Source: Candidatus Buchananbacteria bacterium CG10_big_fil_rev_8_21_14_0_10_42_9 (lineage in GTDB: Bacteria > Patescibacteriota > Patescibacteriia > Buchananbacterales > 21-14-0-10-42-9). Taken from it: DNA of 47,966 nucleotides. The notes below the pieces were generated by a model that was not told the origin of the DNA, did no database searches, and was given only the letters and a program-made list of their open reading frames with translations. The position numbers were made by a program, and so were the translations under genes. Position 1 is the stretch's first letter. Each line of letters opens with the position of its first letter. This document shows positions 25,184 to 33,441 of this stretch, one piece after another. The stretch spans positions 1-47,966 of the forward strand of contig PEZZ01000029.1 of the NCBI GenBank assembly GCA_002773845.1, written 5' to 3'.

Positions 25184-27268
25184 ATGGCCGTTGATTTTAA
25201 TACCTCCGTTGAAAAATTAACCTCGGTTGGGCAGGTAACTGCCCGGCGTTTAAAACATTTAGGTATTAGTACGGCTGAAGATTTGCTTTATTATTTCCCT
25301 TTTCGCTACGATGATTATTCCAAAGTTTTTTTGGTAAAAAACTTAACTCCCGGTGAGCAAGCCACGGTAAAAATTAAAATTGAATTATTGGATAGCCGTC
25401 GCAGTTTCCGTAAAAAAACTTTTATTACGGAAAGTTTGGTAAGCGATGAAAGCGGCTCAATCAAAGTTATTTGGTTTAATCAAAAGTATATAAGTAAAGT
25501 TTTGCATATTGGGGATGAAGTTTATTTATCGGGTAAAGTAGCGCTGGATAAAGCCGGTGTATATTTAGCTAATCCAACTTATGAAAATGTCAAAAAAGAA
25601 ATTACCACCCACACCGCCCGCTTAGTTCCAATATATCCAGTTACAAGCAATTTAACCCAAAAGCAAATTCGTTTTTTGGTTAGTTATGTTTTGCCTTTGG
25701 CTGAAAAAGTTGATGAATGGTTGCCGCCTGCAATCATTTCTGATCAAAAGTTTATGAGATTAGATGAGGCTATCGCTGCGATTCATTTCCCAAAGAACTT
25801 AACAGATCAAAAACAAGCTTTGAAAAGGCTTAAATTTAATGAATTGTTTTTGCTGCAATTGCAGGTTTTGCAAACCAAAAATCAAATGCAAGCCGCTTCC
25901 CGCACGCCGATTGAATTTAAAGAAAATCGGATAAAAGAGTTTGTAGGGTCATTGCCTTTTGATTTAACCGATGATCAGCGAAAAGTGAGTTGGCAAATAA
26001 TTCAAGACATGTCTTTACCCAAACCGATGAACCGTTTATTGCAAGGGGATGTTGGTGCTGGTAAAACCGTGGTAGCGGCAATGGTTGCTTTTAATTGTGT
26101 ATTAAATGGCTATCAAGTGGTGCTAATGGCTCCAACCGAAGTTTTAGCAAAGCAACATTTTTTAACCCTGCAGAAAATTTTTGGCACAAAATTACGCATT
26201 GGATTACTTTCTAGATCTCAAAAAGCTTATGCTTCAGAAATTACTGGAGCAATTCAAGTAACTAAAGCTAAGTTATTATCTTTGATTAAAAAAGGAGAGG
26301 TTGATTTAGTCATTGGCACACATGCCTTAATCCAAGATGATGTTTTTTTGCCTAAAATAGGATTAGTTGTAATTGACGAGCAACATCGCTTTGGTGTGGC
26401 CCAGCGAAAAATACTAAAAGAAAAAAGCCAAGATAACGAGTTGCCTCATTTTTTATCCATGACGGCTACCCCAATTCCACGTTCACTTTATTTAACTTTG
26501 TACGGTGATTTAGATATTTCTGTCATCAAGCAAATGCCTAAAGATAGAAAACCGATCGTGACGAAATTAGTGACTGAAGAAAACAGAGGCAAAGCCTATG
26601 AGTTTATTTTAAAAAATATTAAAGCCGGACGGCAGGCATTTGTAATCTGTCCGCTCATTGATCCATCCGATAAATTAGGCGTAAAGGCCGTAACCGAAGA
26701 ATACGAAAAGTTGAATCAAGAAGTATTCCCGACTTTAAAAATTGGATTATTGCACGGTAAATTGCCGGCTAAAGAGAAGGATAAAGTGATGCAGGAATTT
26801 TCTGACGGCAAGTTAGCTATTATTGTGTCAACTTCAGTAGTTGAAGTTGGGGTTGATGTGCCAAACGCTACTGTCATGATGATTGAGGGGGCTGAACGTT
26901 TTGGTTTAGCGCAATTGCATCAATTTCGCGGGCGGGTCGGAAGGTCTCACCACCAATCATTTTGCTTCTTATTTACGGATCAAAAATCGCCCAAAGTAAT
27001 TGAGCGGTTAAAAGTTATGACAAATTCTAACGATGGATTTGTAATTGCGGAAAAGGATTTGGAGTTTCGCGGCGCTGGCCAAGTATATGGCATTCGCCAA
27101 TCTGGCTATTTTGAGCAGTTAAATTTAGCCAGTTTTTACGACGTGGAACTAATTGAGTTAGCTAAAAAACATGCTGATAGAGTATTAAGCAATGATCCAA
27201 ATTTAAAAAATCACTCTAAACTTGCTCAAAAACTACAGTCATTAACCTCAGCTATTCATTTTGAGTAA
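25184..27268 (+). CDS. recG: ATP-dependent DNA helicase RecG
   Basis: RecG remodels stalled replication forks and branch-migrates Holliday junctions. The 694-residue length is typical. The N-terminal wedge/OB domain (about 60-165) is followed by helicase motifs: Walker A GDVGAGKT (288-295), motif II DEQH (398-401), SMTATPIPRSLYLTLYGDLD (motif III and the RecG-type extension), and motifs V-VI (STSVVEVGVDVPNA, QFRGRVGRS). A C-terminal RecG segment (GAGQVYGIRQSG) completes it. Its stop lies one base from the stop of the convergent T4SS pilin gene, with no room for a terminator between them. Confidence 0.97.
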   Translation: MAVDFNTSVEKLTSVGQVTARRLKHLGISTAEDLLYYFPFRYDDYSKVFLVKNLTPGEQATVKIKIELLDSRRSFRKKTFITESLVSDESGSIKVIWFNQKYISKVLHIGDEVYLSGKVALDKAGVYLANPTYENVKKEITTHTARLVPIYPVTSNLTQKQIRFLVSYVLPLAEKVDEWLPPAIISDQKFMRLDEAIAAIHFPKNLTDQKQALKRLKFNELFLLQLQVLQTKNQMQAASRTPIEFKENRIKEFVGSLPFDLTDDQRKVSWQIIQDMSLPKPMNRLLQGDVGAGKTVVAAMVAFNCVLNGYQVVLMAPTEVLAKQHFLTLQKIFGTKLRIGLLSRSQKAYASEITGAIQVTKAKLLSLIKKGEVDLVIGTHALIQDDVFLPKIGLVVIDEQHRFGVAQRKILKEKSQDNELPHFLSMTATPIPRSLYLTLYGDLDISVIKQMPKDRKPIVTKLVTEENRGKAYEFILKNIKAGRQAFVICPLIDPSDKLGVKAVTEEYEKLNQEVFPTLKIGLLHGKLPAKEKDKVMQEFSDGKLAIIVSTSVVEVGVDVPNATVMMIEGAERFGLAQLHQFRGRVGRSHHQSFCFLFTDQKSPKVIERLKVMTNSNDGFVIAEKDLEFRGAGQVYGIRQSGYFEQLNLASFYDVELIELAKKHADRVLSNDPNLKNHSKLAQKLQSLTSAIHFE

Positions 27269-27269
27269 T

Positions 27270-27914
27270 TTAACAACCAGGGGGGTTTGGTACACACTGG
27301 CCAATATTTTGATCCGGCGCTGCTGCTGGGCAGCACGACTCTATGCCTGGTTCGCAAAGATTTATGTTATCAAAACATCCCCGAGGTGCTTCCTGGCTCT
27401 TACAAGAGCAGGTGCCGGTTTGCGTTTTTGTATTGAAATGCCAAATTTCATTTCCATCTCCACATCGTTGTTTGCATTGTTCCCGAGTAATTCCAGTTTC
27501 AATAGTATTATTTATTGGCTCATCGGATTGAATATCAGGCTTTAACTTTCCCAAGTCAGGGCCTTCAAGGCTAGTGAGTTCAGGGTTGACAGCGTATAAA
27601 ATAACAAAAGAGGTTAAAGCTATAACTAACCCTGTAAGAGCGGCGGCAATGTATTCTTTGGCGACTTTTACTCTATCTTGGCTTCCTCCGGCCATAAGCC
27701 ACATCAGTCCAGCAATCATAATCACTATTATTGCCAATATTCCTATAGTTCCAATAGCAAATTGATAAATGGCAATTATATAGTTACGCAATAAAACAAT
27801 ACCTTCCCCGCTAACTGTTTGTCCGGGTATGTTGACTTGCAGTTGATACGCAAAAACTGGCATGGCGACTGCTAATAAAGCAAAAATTGATAAAGTAATT
27901 ACAAGCTTTTTCAT
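27270..27914 (-). CDS. Type IV secretion pilin (VirB2/TrbC type) with Cys-rich C-terminal domain
   Basis: The 214-residue protein has a signal peptide (1-22, ending VFAY) and two membrane helices (about 50-75 and 88-109) joined by a short loop (MAGGSQDRVKVAKEYI), the layout of VirB2/TrbC pilin subunits as found in Patescibacteria. Unlike classical VirB2, it continues for about 100 residues into an outside domain with ten Cys (147, 151, 169, 171, 180, 187, 194, 195, 207, 214), likely disulfide-bonded. It is the last gene of the lemA-htpX-clpC operon, its ATG following the propeller gene's stop directly, and it is separated from the other secretion-like genes only by a - strand inversion. It probably forms the surface filament or channel of that system. 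Confidence 0.85.
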   Translation of the reverse strand: MKKLVITLSIFALLAVAMPVFAYQLQVNIPGQTVSGEGIVLLRNYIIAIYQFAIGTIGILAIIVIMIAGLMWLMAGGSQDRVKVAKEYIAAALTGLVIALTSFVILYAVNPELTSLEGPDLGKLKPDIQSDEPINNTIETGITREQCKQRCGDGNEIWHFNTKTQTGTCSCKSQEAPRGCFDNINLCEPGIESCCPAAAPDQNIGQCVPNPPGC

Positions 27915-29189
27915 TTAACGAAGTTTAATGTTATAAAGTTGGCCGGTAGTGGATTCAGTAAAATAAAGATATCTATCATCATCAGATGTCACAATATTGG
28001 AAATATTAAAAGCCCCGTTGGGAATAGCCACCAGTGATTTTGACCCAGAGTTTAAATTAACTTTTACAATAACATCTGAACCAATTTCCGGTTCATTACC
28101 TTCAATGCCAGAACCAATTTGCTGTTCCGTCGCCACCGCGCAATATAAATCCGTGTTGGATGCAAAATGACATTTATCAGCAGTGGTGGACAAGCCTAAA
28201 TTAGTGCGGTTGGAACCAATGTTGTCACCCACGGCATCAACTATCCATAAGCTTGGTTGGTACAAAGAGGCGGCATTAGAAACGCTGTATAAGATTTGTT
28301 TACCAGTTGGTGACCATTGACCTTTAAAATTGTATCCGTGGATAATTGTTTTTTTGAAATTTTCTCCGTTAAAGCCCAAGAAAAATAAATTTTGGCGTTG
28401 GCCATCTAACGGCTTGGTATAGGTTCCGATCATCTGGTTATTGGGTGACCAATTAACATCAACAATATTTCCATTATTTCCCAGCGCTTGAATTAAGCGG
28501 GTTTGAGTTCCGTCAAGGTTAGAAACCGCAAGCCATCGGTCTTCAGGATCTAAAGCGTTATTTTTAAAGGCGAATCCCCCAGAATTGGCGGCGAAAGAAA
28601 ATTCTTCCCAATGACTTGGCAAGGTAATTTGTTTATTGCTAGAAAAATCATAAAGAACTTTACTATTGTCGGGAAATTCTAAAATTGCCCGGTTGCCACT
28701 TGGCGCCCAGCTAACCTTTTGAACGTTGCTAAATTGCTGGTCAGATAACTCTTGCAAAATTCCATCAGAATTAACTTTGAAAAATTTTTGATTGTTGGGA
28801 TCATAAAAGTTTACGTCCAGTCCATTACTTGATAAAGCAGGGCTTAATGCGGTATTGGCAGTTAAGGCGGTGGTTTGAGTCACGCCACCAGCGGCTACTT
28901 CAGTTGGAGTTGTGGGAATTTCTACCGGGGCATTAACATTGACACCTAAGTTAGCTAAAATTTGACTTGGCAGACCACCCTCTAAATCATCAATGATTGG
29001 AATTTGCCCGCCTGGTCCGGCCACCGGTAAGCCGCCATTAGTCAAAGCCGGTGTTTCATTTACATTAGTTATTGGCGCGGGCGCAATAACTGGCCGGAAA
29101 AAAAATAACCAAAGTACATATCCAATAATTACTACTGCCCCCAAAAAGGCTGAAATTAATCCAATTAGTCGCCAATTTAAATTAGGCAT
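27915..29189 (-). CDS. Membrane-anchored TolB-like beta-propeller protein
   Basis: The 424-residue protein has an N-terminal membrane anchor (about 8-30), a Pro/Thr/Val-rich stalk (about 33-130), and a C-terminal propeller with repeated WSP-type blade starts (VSWAPSGNRAIL, VNWSPNNQMIGTY, GQWSPTGKQILYS) as in TolB or WD40-like PD40 repeats. The propeller would stand outside the membrane. Its position between clpC and the T4SS pilin gene, two bases and zero bases apart, suggests a role in assembly or quality control of that pilus; the function is not known. Confidence 0.75.
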   Translation of the reverse strand: MPNLNWRLIGLISAFLGAVVIIGYVLWLFFFRPVIAPAPITNVNETPALTNGGLPVAGPGGQIPIIDDLEGGLPSQILANLGVNVNAPVEIPTTPTEVAAGGVTQTTALTANTALSPALSSNGLDVNFYDPNNQKFFKVNSDGILQELSDQQFSNVQKVSWAPSGNRAILEFPDNSKVLYDFSSNKQITLPSHWEEFSFAANSGGFAFKNNALDPEDRWLAVSNLDGTQTRLIQALGNNGNIVDVNWSPNNQMIGTYTKPLDGQRQNLFFLGFNGENFKKTIIHGYNFKGQWSPTGKQILYSVSNAASLYQPSLWIVDAVGDNIGSNRTNLGLSTTADKCHFASNTDLYCAVATEQQIGSGIEGNEPEIGSDVIVKVNLNSGSKSLVAIPNGAFNISNIVTSDDDRYLYFTESTTGQLYNIKLR

Positions 29190-29191
29190 AT

Positions 29192-31651
29192 TTATTTTAT
29201 TTTTATCTTATTTTCCTCGGCGGTTAAGGGGATTTTATCCAAATTTTTTTGTTGGAGCATTTTTTCGGCGATTTCTGATTCTATCTCATGAGTGATATAA
29301 CGCCTGACTTCGCGCGCGCCATGCCGGATGGATTGGCACTTTTGGGCTATGTGCTGAATTGCTTTTTTATCCCAATTTAAGTCAACGCGGTGTTCTTCCA
29401 ATCTGTTTTTTAGCTCGCTTAGTTGAATTGCAACTATCTTTTGCAAAGCATTTTTGGATAGGGGATAGAAGATAACTTGCTTATCCACCCGATTTAGAAA
29501 TTCAGGTGAGAAAAAATCTTTGGTTCGTTGGGCAATCTCATGTTCTATCATTTTGGCCTCTTGGAAATTTTCCCGGTCAAAGCCGATACTGCCAGACGTA
29601 ATTTTATCCGAACCTAAATTAGAAGTCATTATAATAATAGTATTTTTAAAATTAATGGCGCGTCCGGTGGCGTCGGTTAATTGTCCGTCTTCTAAAATTT
29701 GTAGCAGTAAATTAAAGATTTCACGATGCGCCTTTTCAATTTCATCAAAAAGTACTAAAGAGTACGGCTTTTGTTTGACCAAATCTGTTAGCTTGGTGCT
29801 GTCTTTGTAGCCGACATATCCCGCCGGAGAGCCAATCAATTTAGAAATATTAAATTCTTGAGAAAATTCTGACATGTCAATTCTAATTAAGTTGTCAGGG
29901 CTACCAAAAACTTGTTCGGCTAAGGCTTTAGCTAAAAATGTTTTGCCAACTCCAGTCGGGCCTAAGAATAAGAATGAACCAATGGGGCGGTTTTGGTTAG
30001 TCACTCCAGCGCGGGATCGTTTGATTAATTCAGACACAGTTTTAATCGCGTGCTCTTGGCCGATAACTTTTTTAGCTAAAATTTTATCTAAGTTCAAGAT
30101 TTGCTTTCTTTCTTCGGCTAAAATTTTATGTAGGGGTATTTTAGTGATGCGAGCAACTACCTCCGCAATATCATTAGCTTCAATGGTGCCAATGTAGTCA
30201 GTCGAAGTTTTTTGTTTGTTTTTCAAAGCGCTAATTTGATTTTTTAATTCCGCCTCTTCTTTTTTAGCTATATGAGCTTCATTGTAATTTTCGCTCAATA
30301 CCGCCTTGCGTTTTTGGTTTTGGATTTTTTCTAATTCTTTTTGTAGTTCCCTTACTTTTTTGGCTGAACCAGTATTGCTTTTACTCACCTTGACTCGGGC
30401 TGCCGCCTCATCAATTAAATCAATCGCTTTATCAGGCAAAGATTTGTCTTGGATATAGCGTTCTGACAGTTTCACCGCGGCGGTGATAGCTTGTTCGGTA
30501 ATTTCAACATTATGAAAAATTTGATAATTATGTTTAATCCCGTTTAAAATCGTAACTGCTTTTTTATGGTCCGGCGGTGCCACCATTACCGGCTGGAACC
30601 TCCGTTCTAGGGCGGGATCAGTTTCAATATATTTTTTAAAGTCTTGTAGCGTGGTTGCTCCAATGCAACGTAAGTGTCCCTTGGCAAGCGCTGGTTTTAA
30701 AATATTAGCCGCGTCCATAGAGCCAGAAGCTGAACCGGTTCCCACAATGGTATGAATTTCATCAATAAAAACGATTAAATTTGGATTTTCTTTCAACTCA
30801 TATATTAATTGTTGCATGCGCCCCTCAAAGTCACCGCGAAAGCTAGTACCGGCAACCAAAGCCGTTAAATCCAAAGCAAATATTTTTTTATTCTCTAGCG
30901 CCTCGGGCACCTCTTGGTTAACAATTTTTTTGGCTAAACCTTCAACAATAGCAGTTTTACCAATTCCGGGATCACCCAATAAAATGGGGTTATTTTTCGT
31001 GCGGCGGCTTAAAATCTGAATTAAACGTTCAATTTCTTCTTCGCGGGAAATTACCGGGTCGATGTCTTTTTGGATGACCGGGTCTGTTAAATCCACTGCG
31101 TACAAATCCAAAATGGATTGGCTGCTTTTTAAGCGCTTATCACCCAGGCTGTCTTCAGTTGGCTGTTGCCAATTATTTAGCGATCGGGCGAAATCTGGAA
31201 ATTTTGAAGTGCTGTTTAAAATTGTATTAACTTGCTCATGCAACTCATAAACACTAGTGGAGTGTTTCTTCAAAAATTGTTTAAGTCTAATGTCGTCGCT
31301 ATCAATTAAAGCGGCGAGTAAATGTTCGGTGCCGACATAAGAGTGTTTTAAGTTTGAGGATTTAAGGACAGCGCGCTCAACTATTTTTTTTGTATTTTTG
31401 CCAAGCGTTGGACGATCGCCTGGTTTTTTACCGGTCGGTTCATGTTTAAACAATAGCGCTTTGATTCTATCAGCCGATAGATTTTGCCGAAATAAAATTT
31501 CACTCGCTAAACTGCCCTTTTGTAAGCTTAAAGAGTAAAGCAAATGCTCTGGCAGAATTTCCTGATGCTTAAGATGCTGGGCTAAAACCCAAGATCGTTT
31601 TAGCACTTGCCGGGAATTAGTTGAGAATTTTTTTATTACTTGTGGAATCAT
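29192..31651 (-). CDS. clpC: Clp protease ATPase subunit, ClpC type
   Basis: Clp ATPases unfold proteins for degradation by ClpP or for refolding. The 819-residue protein has two N-terminal Clp-N repeats (about 1-145), AAA module one with Walker A GDPGIGKT (226-233) and Walker B VFIDE (294-298), a short middle helical part with a UVR-like region (about 433-480), and AAA module two with GPTGVGKT (564-571) and LVLFDE (632-637). The IGF tripeptide near 689-691 resembles the ClpP-docking loop of ClpX/ClpC, against a ClpB identity. No clpP is in the window. It lies in the stress-protease operon behind htpX. Confidence 0.92.
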   Translation of the reverse strand: MIPQVIKKFSTNSRQVLKRSWVLAQHLKHQEILPEHLLYSLSLQKGSLASEILFRQNLSADRIKALLFKHEPTGKKPGDRPTLGKNTKKIVERAVLKSSNLKHSYVGTEHLLAALIDSDDIRLKQFLKKHSTSVYELHEQVNTILNSTSKFPDFARSLNNWQQPTEDSLGDKRLKSSQSILDLYAVDLTDPVIQKDIDPVISREEEIERLIQILSRRTKNNPILLGDPGIGKTAIVEGLAKKIVNQEVPEALENKKIFALDLTALVAGTSFRGDFEGRMQQLIYELKENPNLIVFIDEIHTIVGTGSASGSMDAANILKPALAKGHLRCIGATTLQDFKKYIETDPALERRFQPVMVAPPDHKKAVTILNGIKHNYQIFHNVEITEQAITAAVKLSERYIQDKSLPDKAIDLIDEAAARVKVSKSNTGSAKKVRELQKELEKIQNQKRKAVLSENYNEAHIAKKEEAELKNQISALKNKQKTSTDYIGTIEANDIAEVVARITKIPLHKILAEERKQILNLDKILAKKVIGQEHAIKTVSELIKRSRAGVTNQNRPIGSFLFLGPTGVGKTFLAKALAEQVFGSPDNLIRIDMSEFSQEFNISKLIGSPAGYVGYKDSTKLTDLVKQKPYSLVLFDEIEKAHREIFNLLLQILEDGQLTDATGRAINFKNTIIIMTSNLGSDKITSGSIGFDRENFQEAKMIEHEIAQRTKDFFSPEFLNRVDKQVIFYPLSKNALQKIVAIQLSELKNRLEEHRVDLNWDKKAIQHIAQKCQSIRHGAREVRRYITHEIESEIAEKMLQQKNLDKIPLTAEENKIKIK

Positions 31652-31652
31652 G

Positions 31653-32570
31653 TTAGGCCATGTTTTCTAAAATTTTTATACGTTCATCAAGCGGCGGGTG
31701 AGTGGCAAAGGCGCGATCAAAGAATTTTTGCGCCCCACCAAAGGGATTAGCGAAATATAGGTGAGCGGTAGCGTGGTTGGCGCGCCGCATCTTACTTTTT
31801 TCTTGACCGATTTTTTTTAAAGCGCTGGCTAAGCCTTGCGGATAGCGGGTGATCAACGCGCCCGAGGCATCAGCTAGATATTCTCTTTTCCTAGATATCG
31901 CCAATTGAATTAGCTTTCCAATAATCGGACTTAAAATTGCTAGCACTAAACCGACTAGCAATAAAATAGCGCCGCCTTGATTTGATCGGCTTTTTTTCCC
32001 GCCGCCCCAAAAGAAACTTCTTAACATAATGTCAGAGAAAAGCACGACTATGCCAATTAATACAATTACTATCATCATTAGCCGAATATCATAATTTTTA
32101 ACGTGTGAAAGTTCGTGGGCTAATACTCCCTCCAGCTCTTCGTTTTCTAATTTATCAATTGCTCCGGTAGTAACTGCAACACTTGCATGTTCTGGGTCGC
32201 GGCCGGTGGCAAAAGCGTTTATCGCTGGATCTGAAATAATATAAATTTTTGGCATCGGTACTCCTGTGGTAATGCATAGGTTTTCGACCATCCGGTAAAC
32301 GTAAGCATTATCATTTTTATTAATTGGCCCTTTTGCCCCGGAAGTTGCTAAGGCTACCTTGTCGCCAGAGAAGTAGCTAAAAAAAGACATGATTAAAGAT
32401 ATTGCTAAGGCTAACACAATTATCTCATTGCCATAATCCATAACCTCTCCGAAAAACCAGCCCAAACCAACTATGAATACAATAAATAAGGCAATGAGAA
32501 TCCAAGATTTACGTTTATTGCTGTCAATTTGCGAATACACAAAATCAAAAATTAAACACTTATAAGCCAA
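31653..32570 (-). CDS. htpX: HtpX-like membrane zinc metalloprotease (M48)
   Basis: HtpX is a membrane protease that removes damaged membrane proteins. The protein has four membrane segments (near 22-40, 48-65, 155-175 and 195-215) and the zinc site HELSH (with AHELSHVKNYD) plus the downstream Glu in REYLADASG. The start is uncertain: TTG at 32570 gives 305 residues, while GTG at 32540 gives 295 beginning YSQIDSNKRKSW, closer to the usual HtpX N-terminus. It lies 17 or 47 bases after lemA and one base before clpC. The lemA-htpX pairing is common in bacteria. Confidence 0.9.
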   Translation of the reverse strand: MAYKCLIFDFVYSQIDSNKRKSWILIALFIVFIVGLGWFFGEVMDYGNEIIVLALAISLIMSFFSYFSGDKVALATSGAKGPINKNDNAYVYRMVENLCITTGVPMPKIYIISDPAINAFATGRDPEHASVAVTTGAIDKLENEELEGVLAHELSHVKNYDIRLMMIVIVLIGIVVLFSDIMLRSFFWGGGKKSRSNQGGAILLLVGLVLAILSPIIGKLIQLAISRKREYLADASGALITRYPQGLASALKKIGQEKSKMRRANHATAHLYFANPFGGAQKFFDRAFATHPPLDERIKILENMA

Positions 32571-32587
32571 GCTTTAAATTGTAGAGA

Positions 32588-33139
32588 TCAAAATTTTACT
32601 GATACGTTCTCTTTTTCCCCGGCCTTAGCTTCAAAAAATTCAAATTTATTAAATCCCAAAGAATTTGCGATTAAGTTGTTCGGGAAAACTTGAATTTTTG
32701 TGTTAAAGTCTCGGACGTTGCCGTTATAAAATCGTCTGGCGGCTTGGATTTTATTTTCAGTGTCGGATAATTCGTCTTGGAGTTGCAAGAAATTTTGGGA
32801 CGCTTTTAAATCTGGATAACTCTCCGATAGGGCAAAGATTGACTTTAGTGTTTCGGAGAGCATATTTTCAGCATTGGCTTTGTCGCCCATACCTTGTGCC
32901 TTCATCGCCATATTCCTCGCCTCGATTACCTTGGTCAGAGTTTCCTTTTCGTGCTTGGCATATCCTTTAACAGCTTCAACCAGGTTAGGAATTAAGTCAT
33001 GCCGCCGCTTTAGTTGCACGTCAATATCAGAAGCAGCTTCTTGGGTGCGGTTTTTAAGCTTGATTAAACCGTTAAATAACGCGATTAGCCAAAGAGCAAT
33101 GACTATAACGATAGCGATGATTACAAGTGTTATGTCCAT
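32588..33139 (-). CDS. lemA: LemA family protein
   Basis: LemA proteins are small membrane-anchored helical-bundle proteins of unclear function, often encoded beside htpX as here. The 183-residue protein has an N-terminal membrane segment (4-22), then the typical NRTQEAASDIDVQLKRRHDL and IPNLVEAVKGYAKHEKETL segments, and a C-terminal RRFYNGNVRDFN motif. Stop is TGA. It is the first gene of the operon. Confidence 0.93.
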   Translation of the reverse strand: MDITLVIIAIVIVIALWLIALFNGLIKLKNRTQEAASDIDVQLKRRHDLIPNLVEAVKGYAKHEKETLTKVIEARNMAMKAQGMGDKANAENMLSETLKSIFALSESYPDLKASQNFLQLQDELSDTENKIQAARRFYNGNVRDFNTKIQVFPNNLIANSLGFNKFEFFEAKAGEKENVSVKF

Positions 33140-33177
33140 AGTGTTTGAGAAGAATTATTATTTTATTATTAAGTTAA

Positions 33178-33206
33178 ATTATAGAAAGAAATGGGCTTTT
33201 TGTCAA
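33178..33206 (-). promoter_or_regulatory. Consensus sigma-70-type promoter of the lemA-htpX-clpC operon
   Basis: On the - strand TTGACA (33206-33201), a 17-base spacer and TATAAT (33183-33178) match the consensus at all twelve positions. Transcription would start near 33171, about 32 bases before the lemA ATG. This is the best promoter in the window and suggests strong constitutive expression of the operon, with the T4SS pilin at its end. Confidence 0.85.
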
Positions 33207-33320
33207 AGCAGCTTTAAAGCAACTTAAATAGAATATTGCCTAAACTAGCTTGATGCCATTGCGTCAAAATGTAAAGGAATAGAGACGTGATGAAAGTTGA
33301 CTTATTAACATATTTTAGTT

Positions 33321-33333
33321 CTAACTAAGTTAG
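33321..33333. promoter_or_regulatory. Palindrome upstream of the pilM promoter, possible operator
   Basis: CTAAC-TAA-GTTAG is a perfect 5-bp inverted repeat 21 bases before the pilM -10 element, over the expected -35 area. It could be a regulator site, but no partner copy was found. Confidence 0.3.
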
Positions 33334-33350
33334 TTTTGATGTTATAAATA

Positions 33351-33359
33351 TGTTATAAT
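33351..33359 (+). promoter_or_regulatory. Extended -10 promoter of the type IV pilus operon
   Basis: TGtTATAAT is a perfect -10 hexamer (33354-33359) with upstream TG. There is no strong -35 at 17 bases (TAGTTT). Start near 33366 gives a leader of about 76 bases before the pilM ATG at 33442. Confidence 0.65.
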
Positions 33360-33441
33360 TTAGTAAATTTGTGGCTTTGGCGGCAAACATTGTTTATTGG
33401 TTTTGCTAAGCAGTAAAGTTAATGAAATAAAAAACAAAACT

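Noticed and set aside
27261-27545. + strand open frame after recG
   Set aside because: It is antisense to the well-supported T4SS pilin and has no recognisable protein features.
33397-33441. TTG start 45 bases upstream of the pilM ATG
   Set aside because: It would add residues not found in PilM, which begins just before the YLGVD strand; the ATG at 33442 fits better.
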